Part shown: positions 33,309 through 41,732 of the stretch, in pieces
Layout: the number at the start of each line of letters is the position of its first letter
Position numbering within the stretch: position 1 is the first letter of the stretch
DNA from: an uncultured Prevotellaceae bacterium
GTDB lineage: Bacteria > Bacteroidota > Bacteroidia > Bacteroidales > Bacteroidaceae
DNA: 64,000 bases
Reading direction: 5' to 3'
Assembly: GCA_900316355.1 (NCBI GenBank)
Contig: ONCQ01000011.1
Location: 1 to 64,000, forward strand
The notes under the pieces: model-generated
Told to the model about the DNA's origin: nothing
What the model saw: the letters and a program-made list of their open reading frames with translations, nothing else
The model's database searches: none
Made by a program: the position numbers and the translations under genes

Positions 33309-33941
33309 ATGAAGGAAAATCCATTGATAAAGCTGGGAAATGTGCCCGTGCAGACGGGGACGGTTGCAGCGTGTTTCGATTACTTGTCGTCGCCCAGTGA
33401 GAAGATACGCGCTCTGGAGCGGGATGAACAATTGATAAGGTTGAAGCGAGGACTGTATGTCGTCAGCAAGCAGGTGAGCGGCAAGGACATCTGCGTACCT
33501 CTCTGCGCTAACCATATCTATGGTCCGTCATACGTCTCAGAGCAATGGGCATTGCGCTGGTATGGACTGATACCGGAGCGGGTCTATACGATGACTTCTG
33601 TCACCATCAAACGCAGTCGCTTGTTCGAGAATAAGCTGGGGCGTTTTTCCTATGATCAAGTGAAGCCGGCCTATTTCCCCATCGGCATCAGGAGCGTGGA
33701 GGAGAGCGGTGTTTGTTTCCTGATGGCAAGGCCCGAGAAGGCACTGTGCGACACGATACTCAATGATTCCTACGTGCCTTCGCAGTCGGTGAAAAGCCTG
33801 TGGGTGTATCTGGAAGAGGATATGCGTTTCGATACAGACGCATTGGCTGACTTTGATGTCAGCATCATTGAAGCTTGTGCAGCCACAGGCATGAAGGCCA
33901 ATATTTTCAACAACTTACTAAAGATTATCAAGAAGTTATGA
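33309..33941 (+). CDS. abiEi: AbiEi-type antitoxin
   Basis: 210 residues from the ATG at 33309 (MKENPLIKLGN); the longer frame from 33087 would cover the repeat and promoter. N-terminal winged-helix region (RALERDEQLIRLKRGLYVVS, with the wing YV) and the AbiEi domain thereafter (YGPSYVSEQWALRWYGLIPE; RPEKALCDTI). In the AbiE system the antitoxin represses its own operon and neutralises the nucleotidyltransferase toxin without direct binding (type IV). The stop overlaps the toxin start as ATGA. Confidence 0.87.
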   Translation: MKENPLIKLGNVPVQTGTVAACFDYLSSPSEKIRALERDEQLIRLKRGLYVVSKQVSGKDICVPLCANHIYGPSYVSEQWALRWYGLIPERVYTMTSVTIKRSRLFENKLGRFSYDQVKPAYFPIGIRSVEESGVCFLMARPEKALCDTILNDSYVPSQSVKSLWVYLEEDMRFDTDALADFDVSIIEACAATGMKANIFNNLLKIIKKL

Positions 33942-34759
33942 GCGTTTATGATGATATGGTGGCACAGCGTGCAGAAATCGCTGGAACCGCCACCCCAAAT
34001 GTGGAACAGGAAGTGATGCAGCGTATAGCGCTTGCTGGGCTTCATCGAGGAGGCTTTTTCCAACATGCAGCTTTCTACGGAGGCACGTGTCTGCGCATCT
34101 TCCACAACTTGCCGCGTTTCTCTGAGGACATGGATTTCTCACTCATCGAAAAGCGCGAGGACATTCACCTTGAAGACTATTTCCCCTCCATCATTGAGGA
34201 GTTCAAGTTGGCAGGTCACGAGGTGAATATCGTAAAGAAGGAGAAGAAAATCTTCGGGCGCGTGGAGTCGGCTTTCCTGAAGGAGAACACCGAGGCATAC
34301 GACATCAAGTTCCAGACGAAGAAGACCGTGAAGGTGAAGATTGAGCTGGATGTTGACCCTCCCTTGGCTTTCGAGACTGAGCAGAGGATGTTGGTCATGC
34401 CCTATACTTTCATGACCCGTTGCTTCACTCTGCCCTACCTCTATGCAGGCAAGATGCACGCGCTGGTCTATCGAGCTTGGCAGCGCAGGGTGAAGGGGCG
34501 CGACTGGTATGACTTCGAGTGGTATGTGCGTCATCAGATACCTCTTGACTATAGTCACCTTCAGGAACGCATTCGTGAGTTCAGTGGTGAAGTAGTGGAG
34601 AGGGAAACGTTCATGCAGCTGCTTCGGGATAAGCTGTCCTCCACGGATATTGAGCTGGTCAAGCAGGATGTGCTTGGCTTCATTGATAATCCCCGCGAGC
34701 TTGACATCTGGTCCAACGACTACTTCCTGCGTCTGGCGGACATGATTGTCTTCAAATAG
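33938..34759 (+). CDS. abiEii: AbiEii/AbiGii-type nucleotidyltransferase toxin
   Basis: 273 residues from the ATG at 33938. Nucleotidyltransferase core with GGTCLRIFHNLPRFSEDMDFSL: the G-G/S-T-x-L-R motif and the D-x-D catalytic pair (Asp-Met-Asp). Further conserved Lys/Asp region VKIELDVDPPL and the YAGKMHALVYRAWQRRVKGR segment with YDFEWY, all seen in the AbiEii family. Phage-defence or stabilisation module with the preceding abiEi. Sequence is intact, so it appears functional. Confidence 0.9.
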   Translation: MSVYDDMVAQRAEIAGTATPNVEQEVMQRIALAGLHRGGFFQHAAFYGGTCLRIFHNLPRFSEDMDFSLIEKREDIHLEDYFPSIIEEFKLAGHEVNIVKKEKKIFGRVESAFLKENTEAYDIKFQTKKTVKVKIELDVDPPLAFETEQRMLVMPYTFMTRCFTLPYLYAGKMHALVYRAWQRRVKGRDWYDFEWYVRHQIPLDYSHLQERIREFSGEVVERETFMQLLRDKLSSTDIELVKQDVLGFIDNPRELDIWSNDYFLRLADMIVFK

Positions 34760-34850
34760 CAGATTCTCACCGAACGTTTTTCTCCGTCGGGTGTATATCA
34801 TTTTGAGAGCGCCTCAGAAATGGTATAACATTCAATAGAAAACTATCACG

Positions 34851-36080
34851 ATGAGAAAGACAATCGTTATCATACTGGCATTGGTCAGTCACTGCATCGC
34901 AAACGCACAGCAGGCGGAAACCATAGAATCCATCACTGCCAACAGCCACGAACCGGAATGGTATGCGGCTCAGGCTGAGGCCTGGCAGAAAAGAGTGAAT
35001 GCCGACCCGCAGGACCAATGGGCTTGGAGAAATCTGTTCAGGGCCACCTGTTACTACGAACAGTTCACTGGCGGATGGGGAGAGAATCAGGATGAATCAA
35101 GGACGGCCGACGTCATCCGCCGAATGGAGGCTACGCTGCCTGACAGCTTTGTGCTGAATCTCTGCAAGGGACGCTTTTGCCTGACGACCGACGAGGCTGC
35201 CAAGCGGGGCGACAACATACTCCGCGCCATAGAGCTGATGCCGGAGAACATCTGCCCTGAAGACCTTGAATTTCTGGCCGTGCGCCTGTGGATCAACGAC
35301 CCCGAGAACCCGCGTGTAAAGGAGCTCTACACCAAATCGTATCAGAGCCGATATTTCCCTTCCCGCCACATGCACTTCAATCATAACATGCTCCAGAGTA
35401 TGCAGCCGAATGCCCTCTACTTCTCCAATGGCGACCTCGACACGGAACCCATGAAGATGTTGCAGGAGGCACTGGGCGAGCGCACGGACGTAATCATCAT
35501 CAACCTCAGTTTCCTGCACGCCACGACTTTCATGGACGCGCTATATAAGAAGTTGAACATCGCGCCGCTGACCTTGAATGTGCAGGACTATGGGGATAAA
35601 TACGGCGAGAAGTGGCTAGAGTACTACGAGGCCGACATCATCATGTATCTCATCAATGAGAGCAAGCGCCCGGCTTACTTCTCGCCCACGAATCCCAAAG
35701 TGTCTATCCTCGACACGGACAGCATCTTCAACGAAGGTCTGGTGCTGAAGTACAGCCCTAAGCCATACAACAATTTCGACGTGGCCATGCACAATGTGAA
35801 GGAGGTGTACGATCTGGAGTACCTAGCTGAGCCGGACCTCGTCTATGACTCATGGGAGACGAGCGCGATGGTTGACTTGAACCACGTGACGCTGCTGGCG
35901 CACCTGATAGCTAAGTTCAGGAAGAAAGGCGATGAGGATCAGGCCATGCGTCTGTACAATATCCTTAGCAAGTGTGTGGAGCGATGCGTGCCCAGACAGA
36001 GCGACTCCTACTCCCAAGAGTATCCCATGGAGGACAGGAAGGCTTATTACGAGAAATTGCTGAAGAAACAACTCCAATGA
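34851..36080 (+). CDS. Secreted protein of unknown function (ECF cassette 2)
   Basis: 409 residues. Signal peptide to about residue 19 (ANAQQAE). The N-terminal third contains helical repeats of TPR type (PDSFVLNLCKGRFCLTTDEA and the following helices); the middle contains ALYFSNGDLDTEPMKMLQEA and VIIINLSFLHATTFMD, which look like an alpha/beta segment as in membrane proteins with large soluble glycosyl-transferase-like tails, but no function can be assigned. Its stop codon overlaps the ECF sigma gene as ATGA, so it is coupled to it. Confidence 0.7.
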   Translation: MRKTIVIILALVSHCIANAQQAETIESITANSHEPEWYAAQAEAWQKRVNADPQDQWAWRNLFRATCYYEQFTGGWGENQDESRTADVIRRMEATLPDSFVLNLCKGRFCLTTDEAAKRGDNILRAIELMPENICPEDLEFLAVRLWINDPENPRVKELYTKSYQSRYFPSRHMHFNHNMLQSMQPNALYFSNGDLDTEPMKMLQEALGERTDVIIINLSFLHATTFMDALYKKLNIAPLTLNVQDYGDKYGEKWLEYYEADIIMYLINESKRPAYFSPTNPKVSILDTDSIFNEGLVLKYSPKPYNNFDVAMHNVKEVYDLEYLAEPDLVYDSWETSAMVDLNHVTLLAHLIAKFRKKGDEDQAMRLYNILSKCVERCVPRQSDSYSQEYPMEDRKAYYEKLLKKQLQ

Positions 36081-36682
36081 TCATCTCCCATCTGTTCAAA
36101 CCCCTCGCTGCACTCACGGACGACGAACTGATGCAGCGCGTGCGCGGCCATGACGATGACAGGGCTTACGGCGAGCTCTACCATCGTCATGCCCGCCGCC
36201 TCATGGGCTTCTTCTTCAGGCTGGGTGGGGGAGATGAGGCTCTGGCTGCCGACCTGACGCAGGACGCCTTCATGAGGGTGTGGACGGCGCGCAATAAGTT
36301 TCAAGTTTCAGGTTCCAGGTCTCAGGTTTCAAGTTTCCGCACATGGATCCTCACCATTGCCTACAACCTCCTCAAGAACCACTATCGACACAGCGAACAC
36401 GAGAAGGACTACGAGTCGTTCGCCATGCAAACCCAGGAAGAGGCCCGCGACAGCAACATCATAGACCAGCTCGACCAACAGACCTTCGACCATGACCTTG
36501 GCCAGCTGTTGGAGGCGATGTCGCCAGAGCGCCGGCTGCTGTTCTCGCTCCGCTTCGAAGAAGAACTCACCGTGCCGCAGATAGCACAGGTGATGTCGTT
36601 GCCGGAAGGCACCGTGAAGTCACGACTCTATACACTAACCCAACTTCTGAAACAAAAACTCAACCATCATGATACAGTTTGA
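36077..36682 (+). CDS. ECF-family RNA polymerase sigma factor (cassette 2)
   Basis: 201 residues from the ATG at 36077, overlapping the preceding stop. Region 2: GELYHRHARRLMGFFFRLGG and DLTQDAFMRVWTARNKF, then RTWILTIAYNLLKNHYR; region 4: AMSPERRLLFSLRFEEELTV, with the HTH PQIAQVMSLPEGTVKSRLYT. About 13 residues at 75-87 (FQVSGSRSQVSSF) are encoded by a short direct repeat and lengthen the linker between the two region-2 helices. Followed by a membrane-anchored protein overlapping by 14 bases. Confidence 0.9.
   Translation: MIISHLFKPLAALTDDELMQRVRGHDDDRAYGELYHRHARRLMGFFFRLGGGDEALAADLTQDAFMRVWTARNKFQVSGSRSQVSSFRTWILTIAYNLLKNHYRHSEHEKDYESFAMQTQEEARDSNIIDQLDQQTFDHDLGQLLEAMSPERRLLFSLRFEEELTVPQIAQVMSLPEGTVKSRLYTLTQLLKQKLNHHDTV
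36299..36337 (+). repeat. Short direct repeat translated inside the ECF sigma gene
   Basis: TTTCAAGTTTC at 36299-36309 and again at 36327-36337, with the related CAGGTTCCAGGTCTCAGG between. Words of this kind are more typical of intergenic repeats. The reading frame is kept. Confidence 0.6.
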
Positions 36683-37118
36683 AGACCAACTCCGAGCATC
36701 AGCCCACCGCCTGGCTCAACAGGAAAACCAGCGCTTGCATGTCCCACAGAACCCGCTGCAGCAGAAGCGCACCTATTGGGGCTGGGTAGCCGCGCCCACC
36801 GCCGCCGTCATCGGCCTCGTCATGGGCATGTCCCTGCATCTCTTCCTGGGCAATGCTCCCGGCGATTCCCTTGCCCGTTCCACAGACACCGTCCGCATCT
36901 TCCAACCTGTGCACGACACGCTCTATCTCACGCAGGTTGTGGAAAAGGAACGCTTGGTGCAGAAGCCCGCTCCAGCTTCGGCGGTGGTCGGAATAGCTGC
37001 ACCGTTGCCCGACACGTCCGCAGCCATTGCAGAAACAGCATCCGCCGACTCGTCAGCGGACGAATGTACCTCCATCCAATGCGACGGCATCAACTACGCC
37101 ATCCTCGCCTCCAACTGA
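36669..37118 (+). CDS. Single-pass membrane protein, possible anti-sigma factor (cassette 2)
   Basis: 149 residues. Short cytoplasmic N-terminus (IQFEDQLRASAHRLAQQENQ), one membrane segment (WVAAPTAAVIGLVMGMSLHLF, about 38-58), and an extracytoplasmic part rich in Ala, Ser and Asp. The topology and overlap with the sigma gene suggest an anti-sigma factor; I see no specific domain. Confidence 0.65.
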   Translation: MIQFEDQLRASAHRLAQQENQRLHVPQNPLQQKRTYWGWVAAPTAAVIGLVMGMSLHLFLGNAPGDSLARSTDTVRIFQPVHDTLYLTQVVEKERLVQKPAPASAVVGIAAPLPDTSAAIAETASADSSADECTSIQCDGINYAILASN

Positions 37119-37457
37119 CGTGAGAAAGCCTGCTTCCGGAGGAAGAGAGAGAGGGAGCATCGGACAGAAGATGAGAAAGACATGTACGGAAGATAAGGCT
37201 GTTTAGATGAATCCATCATGATGGCCAGATGAGTTTGGTGGTGTCGTAGCTTTTGGCTGCGGGTAGGCAAGTGTGCTCCGGAATGACGTGTGGGGCATTT
37301 CACTGGTGCACTTCAGGGGGCTTTTCTGTGGTAGAATAACAATGTTATGTTAAATAATTACAAAACAGGAAGGGGGCATGGAAATAAATCACTCATAATC
37401 TTTGCGGAAGAGATGTTTTATGTAAATTTGCGGCGCAATTCCGAATTTGCATAAACA
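37119..37457. other. Intergenic region of 339 bp
   Basis: No gene, tRNA or hairpin terminator that I can support. The only recognisable element is the promoter box near its right end at 37423-37430. Confidence 0.5.
37423..37430 (+). promoter_or_regulatory. -7 box (TAAATTTG) of the AAA_14/DUF4143 gene
   Basis: TAAATTTG 27 bases before the ATG at 37458, with TTTG at 37401-37404 as a possible -33 element (spacing 18). Confidence 0.55.
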
Positions 37458-38618
37458 ATGGACAATAAGTTTATAAATAGAGAATTAGGAAGTACGCTGC
37501 TTGAGGCAGCCAATTATTTCCCAGTGTTGTGTGTTACAGGCCCTCGTCAGTCGGGAAAGAGCACGTTGGTAAATCATCTCTTCCCGGATTATAAACAGCT
37601 TTCGCTCGAAGACATTGACGTTCGTGCTGCGGCAATGGCTGATCCTCGCGGTTTCCTGAATCAGACTTCCGGAGGAATGATAATTGATGAGGTGCAGCGT
37701 GTGCCAGAATTGCTCTCTTATATTCAGGGCATTGTCGATAAGAATCCAGAGCGGCGGTTCGTTCTATCGGGAAGTTCCAATTTTGCGCTGTTACGTAGCG
37801 TGTCGCAATCGCTGGCCGGACGTACTGGTATGTTTGAGTTGTTGCCGATGGCGTATAGCGAAGTACGTGAAAGCCTATCTGAGCTGTCACTTGACGAGAT
37901 TCTTTTCAAAGGTCTTTATCCGGCTATCTGCGCTAAGAAGAATACGGCCCGTTTCCTATATCCCAGCTACGTGAAGACTTATTTGGAACGCGATGTGCGC
38001 GACCTCTTGCAAGTGCGGAACATCATGCAGTTCAATACCTTCTTACGTTTGTGTGCCGGCCGCATTGGTTCGCTGTTCAATGCTTCGGAACTGGCAAATG
38101 AAGTGGGCGTAGATTCCAAGACGATTACGGCTTGGCTTTCCATTCTCCAGACTTCTTACATCGTATATCTGTTGCCGCCTTATTTTGCCAATACAAGAAG
38201 GAGGCTGGTAAAAGCACCCAAACTCTATTTCTGCGACACAGGCTTGGCTTGTTACTTGCTGGACATAGAATCGCAAGAGCAGTTGGCACGCGACAAGATG
38301 CGAGGACATCTTTTTGAGAATTTCGTCATCATGGAGGCCTTGAAGCACCGTTTCAATACAGGGCACGAGAGCAACCTTTTCTACTATCGTGATTCTAATC
38401 AGAATGAAATAGACCTGCTTATGCTTACGGGTCAGCGCGCAGACGGCTACGAGATAAAATCAGCCTCAACCTATCATCCGGATTTCGCTGCCAAACTCGT
38501 AAAAATGCAAGATTATGTGAAGAGTGAAGTCGGACGGCGTGCCGTCATCTACAATGGTTCTTTGGAGAATGACCAAGCAGAAATTCAGCTGCACAACTGG
38601 AGACACTTCATGCCATAG
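37458..38618 (+). CDS. AAA_14 / DUF4143 ATPase
   Basis: 386 residues. Walker A TGPRQSGKSTLVNHLF, then Walker B GGMIIDEVQRVPELL and sensor SGSSNFALL. The C-terminal DUF4143 part has FANTRRRLVKAPKLYFCDTG and an endonuclease-like core NLFYYRDSNQNEIDLLM (PD-(D/E)xK-like Glu-Ile-Asp). This family is common in Bacteroidales, often in many copies per genome. Function unknown; a role in defence or stress is a possibility only. Single gene with its own promoter. Confidence 0.9.
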   Translation: MDNKFINRELGSTLLEAANYFPVLCVTGPRQSGKSTLVNHLFPDYKQLSLEDIDVRAAAMADPRGFLNQTSGGMIIDEVQRVPELLSYIQGIVDKNPERRFVLSGSSNFALLRSVSQSLAGRTGMFELLPMAYSEVRESLSELSLDEILFKGLYPAICAKKNTARFLYPSYVKTYLERDVRDLLQVRNIMQFNTFLRLCAGRIGSLFNASELANEVGVDSKTITAWLSILQTSYIVYLLPPYFANTRRRLVKAPKLYFCDTGLACYLLDIESQEQLARDKMRGHLFENFVIMEALKHRFNTGHESNLFYYRDSNQNEIDLLMLTGQRADGYEIKSASTYHPDFAAKLVKMQDYVKSEVGRRAVIYNGSLENDQAEIQLHNWRHFMP

Positions 38619-38854
38619 CCCGTTAATCTTCCTTAAATTATCGCCTCTGTAACTTAACATCAGCGATTGTTGTGCGTTATATAAGTGTATGCTGTTGTGA
38701 AAACATTGCAGGCAAGAGGTGTGCGAATCTGAATACCGAGTGTCCAATAATGGACAGACGACCTTCAGGTATTTGCTCATAATCAACGCATTATCGGTTG
38801 GGCGTCCTTCTTGCTACAATAAAGATGAATAATCTCAATCATATAATAGATTCA

Positions 38855-39895
38855 ATGAAGAAAACTATCATCACCATCCTGCTTGTCCTCGTTGCAATGA
38901 CGGGGCAGGGACAAATCCACTATCGCATAGAGGGTAACATTGGTACGCCGGACTTCACGGGCTGGCTCTATATCCAAGATCAGACGGAGAAGAGGCCGAA
39001 GACGGTTGACAGCCTCTGGGTACAGGCTGGAGAGATACAGGGGCGCGAGCTGAAAGCACGGAAACCACTCATCGCACTACTGCATAGTCGTGACATCAGC
39101 ATCCAGTTTCATCCGCTCTTTATCGAGCAGGGCACGATACGCATGGTCGAGGCTCCGATGCCCCAACGTCGCAAGGCTTTCCAGGGTACACCCCTAAACG
39201 ACGAGTGGCGGCAACTCTGCCATCGGGCAGACTCTTTGGCGCAACAGTTCGATGAGGGCCGAATTACGAAAGCCGAAGCCTGCCGGCGTCTGGACAATAT
39301 CTCCGAACCATTGGTTCGCCGTCATCGTGATGACCTGCTTGGAGCCTACGTTGTCTCCACGATGGCGGAGCTGGGCACCGACCGCCTCGTCCAATACGTC
39401 AAGATGCTATCATCACGAATGCAGAGCAACCATATTGTGTACGAAACAGTCACTCCTCTGCTCACAGCACGCAGGACAGCTGTAGGGAAGCCTTTCCTGG
39501 ATTTCGCTGTTGAGTACGATGGCCAAACAACCCGCCTTAGCGATTACGTAGGCAAGGGGAAGTATGTGTTGCTCGATTTCTGGGCTTCATGGTGTGCTCC
39601 ATGCAGAGAGGAAATACCGAACCTTATCGCTGCATACAACAAATATAAGGACAAAGGTCTGGAAGTGGTGGGCGTAGCCGCATGGGACGAACCTGCACGA
39701 ACGCTGAGAGCCATAGAGGAAGAGAAGATTCTTTACCCGCAAATCCTCAACTCTCAGAATATAGCCACCGACCTCTACGGCATCATTGGCATACCTCACA
39801 TCATCCTCTTCGCTCCCGACGGCACCATCCTTGCCCGTGGCCTGCGTGGTGAGGAAATACAGAAGAAACTGGCAGAAATCTTCGAAGGGCAATGA
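38855..39895 (+). CDS. TlpA-like thioredoxin-fold protein with DUF4369-type N-terminal domain
   Basis: 346 residues from the ATG at 38855 (MKKTIITILL); 19 upstream codons are open. Signal peptide ending TGQGQIH, then a DUF4369-like beta domain (HYRIEGNIGTPDFTGWLYI), a helical region, and a C-terminal TlpA/AhpC domain with LLDFWASWCAPCREEIP, carrying the redox CxxC. Extracytoplasmic thiol-disulfide oxidoreductase or reductant carrier typical of this phylum. The IGIPHIILF segment holds the cis-Pro. Confidence 0.9.
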   Translation: MKKTIITILLVLVAMTGQGQIHYRIEGNIGTPDFTGWLYIQDQTEKRPKTVDSLWVQAGEIQGRELKARKPLIALLHSRDISIQFHPLFIEQGTIRMVEAPMPQRRKAFQGTPLNDEWRQLCHRADSLAQQFDEGRITKAEACRRLDNISEPLVRRHRDDLLGAYVVSTMAELGTDRLVQYVKMLSSRMQSNHIVYETVTPLLTARRTAVGKPFLDFAVEYDGQTTRLSDYVGKGKYVLLDFWASWCAPCREEIPNLIAAYNKYKDKGLEVVGVAAWDEPARTLRAIEEEKILYPQILNSQNIATDLYGIIGIPHIILFAPDGTILARGLRGEEIQKKLAEIFEGQ

Positions 39896-39910
39896 ACAAG
39901 AATTTCATCA

Positions 39911-40225
39911 TCACCGTACTGCTGGCCACTCGTGAGCTTTCATGTCCACGCAGCCGTTGGCTTTGATGCGGACGCCCTCGGACATGAGAAGGATGGCTTG
40001 TTGGTGCCAGCCGGGCACGGTACGCCCTGCGCTGTTGACGACGCGGTGGCAGGGCAGGCCGAGGGCCAGCGGAGCATCGTGCATCGCACGTCCCACGAGA
40101 CGGGAGTGGTTGGGCCAGCCTATGAGCTCGGCGATGCGCCCGTAGGACAGCACACGCCCGGGCGGTATCTGACGCACGACGTCATACACCTCCGCATAGA
40201 ACCTATCAGTGTCGGGAGCCTTCAT
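39911..40225 (-). CDS. Alkyltransferase-like / MGMT C-terminal-domain protein retaining the acceptor Cys
   Basis: 104 residues, only the DNA-binding domain of O6-methylguanine-DNA methyltransferase. Winged helix QIPPGRVLSYGRIAELIGWP, Arg finger region SRLVGRAMHDAP, then GLPCHRVVNSAGR. ATL proteins of this size normally replace the Cys of PCHR with Trp or Ala; here PCHR is kept, so methyl transfer could be possible. Convergent with the thioredoxin gene. Confidence 0.85.
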   Translation of the reverse strand: MKAPDTDRFYAEVYDVVRQIPPGRVLSYGRIAELIGWPNHSRLVGRAMHDAPLALGLPCHRVVNSAGRTVPGWHQQAILLMSEGVRIKANGCVDMKAHEWPAVR

Positions 40226-40269
40226 CCTTTGTTTTCAATGCGCAGAACAAAAATGTTCATTCGAGAGAG

Positions 40270-40277
40270 CAAAGGTA
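40270..40277 (-). promoter_or_regulatory. -7 box (TACCTTTG) of the MGMT-like gene
   Basis: TACCTTTG on the minus strand, 44 bases before the ATG at 40225. Confidence 0.6.
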
Positions 40278-40300
40278 AACATAACAGCTGAGAAACAAGC

Positions 40301-40353
40301 TCTTTCATGCATGTTTTTCATGTTTTACCACATTTTTCATGCTTTCTGGCCTG
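40301..40353. repeat. Cluster of TTTCATG words
   Basis: TTTCATGCATG, TTTTTCATG and a further TTTTTCATG occur within 53 bases between the MGMT-like gene and the third sigma cassette. It could be a regulator site; low certainty. Confidence 0.35.
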
Positions 40354-40484
40354 AATCATCGGCTCTATGCATGATTCCCGTAGCTGTTTCATCATTTCTG
40401 TGCGGTGTGCGCATGAAATTTGTTAAAAAATATTTATTTAATCTAGCCCTCATCGGGGTTGCATGTCAACGTTAGCATTAAACA

Positions 40485-41042
40485 ATGTTAACGGCGCATA
40501 ACATTGCATGGCACCATCCGTTTTATGGATGTATGGCACCTGCTGAGTTTACATCCGTCGCACAAGCGCTGCGCCCGAGGCTACTGGCCTTGGGGCGTAA
40601 CTTTTTCGGCGACGGAGATGCGGCAGAGGATGCCGTGCAGGAGGCGATGATGAGGCTGTGGACAGCGTGGCAGCAATTGCCTACGGAGGCCGATGTGGAG
40701 CGATTGGCCGTACGCCTGACCAAACACGCCTGCATCGACATACAGAGGCGACAGCACACCGACGTGATGCTGCCTCTGGAGGCGACGCAAAAAGTGGAGG
40801 TCGTAAGCAGTCGGACAGCATCGGAGGCGCTGCACGAACGTGAGCTGCGTGAGGCCGTGGCGAGAGCGGTAAGCCTGCTGCGGCCATCCGAGCGACGATT
40901 ATGGACCATGTTTGCCGAGGCGCAGATGGACACGGCACAGATAGCTGCCGCCACAGGCATCCTCACACGCACTGTAAGCGCCACCATCAGCACTGCACGA
41001 CATAAGATTATGAACGAATTGAAGAAAGGAGGTTTCCTATGA
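40485..41042 (+). CDS. ECF-family RNA polymerase sigma factor (cassette 3)
   Basis: 185 residues. Region 2: GDGDAAEDAVQEAMMRLWTA and RLAVRLTKHACIDIQRRQH; region 4: LLRPSERRLWTMFAEAQMDT with HTH TAQIAAATGILTRTVSATIS. Rather divergent. An alternative start is the ATG at 40533 (MAPAEFTSVAQAL). Its stop overlaps the next gene as ATGA, and that gene encodes a membrane-anchored protein, as in cassettes 1 and 2. Confidence 0.85.
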   Translation: MLTAHNIAWHHPFYGCMAPAEFTSVAQALRPRLLALGRNFFGDGDAAEDAVQEAMMRLWTAWQQLPTEADVERLAVRLTKHACIDIQRRQHTDVMLPLEATQKVEVVSSRTASEALHERELREAVARAVSLLRPSERRLWTMFAEAQMDTAQIAAATGILTRTVSATISTARHKIMNELKKGGFL

Positions 41043-41710
41043 CAAACAAATTCTCTTTGGAACAATACCTGGACGGTAAGCATCCGTTGCAGCCGGAGCG
41101 GACAGCCTTGCCCACGGATGCAGAACTGGAGGCAGCGGAAGCGGAGTATGACCGAATCGTCAGTGAACGTACAAAGGCAAAGACGAATCAAGGCAACAGG
41201 GCCAGGCTTGACAGACAGTATTGGGCCTGGGGCTTATCCATCGCCGCTGCTGTCCTCATCGCTTTCCTGCTGTGGCCGGAGGGTGACAGCCTTGAACAAA
41301 CAAAAGTTGAGACCCAGCGTGAAGCGGTCATCGTACAGGCAGAGGTGCCCAAGGCAGAGGTGCCTCAGGAGGAAACGGCCCGGCATGAGACTAAGGATGA
41401 GGTCGATGCGCTGAGAGCTTCATCTATGCCTGCAAAGCCACTTGTTGACACGCTAAACCATCAGCCCAGAGCGCCACTGCCCGTGGAGGCGAAACCGACA
41501 GATGAGGCCGCAGGCGAAGTTGAGGAAAACAAGGAGTTGAACCACATGGCAGAACTCTGTGCCGCGGAAAGAGAAATGGAGGAGAGCGTACACAGGCGAC
41601 AAGCGGCATACGAGGAAAAGATGGCTCGGCGCAGTCTGAAACTGCTGATCAGCATCATGACACAGGAAGAGGAACTTCCCGTCGGCGGAGTGAAAACAGA
41701 AAAAAGCTAA
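41039..41710 (+). CDS. Single-pass membrane protein, possible anti-sigma factor (cassette 3)
   Basis: 223 residues. Cytoplasmic N-terminus (about 1-60), one membrane segment (WGLSIAAAVLIAFLLWP), and a long Glu/Lys-rich extracytoplasmic part with heptad-like Glu/Ala spacing (AEVPKAEVPQEETARHETKD) and a C-terminal helical stretch. Position and topology suggest an anti-sigma factor; no recognised motif. Confidence 0.65.
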   Translation: MTNKFSLEQYLDGKHPLQPERTALPTDAELEAAEAEYDRIVSERTKAKTNQGNRARLDRQYWAWGLSIAAAVLIAFLLWPEGDSLEQTKVETQREAVIVQAEVPKAEVPQEETARHETKDEVDALRASSMPAKPLVDTLNHQPRAPLPVEAKPTDEAAGEVEENKELNHMAELCAAEREMEESVHRRQAAYEEKMARRSLKLLISIMTQEEELPVGGVKTEKS

Positions 41711-41732
41711 AACCACTAACAAATGATATTTT

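Noticed and set aside
37119-37457. Possible tRNA or small RNA in the 339-bp gap
   Set aside because: No TPsiC-arm-like or acceptor-stem pattern could be found by eye.
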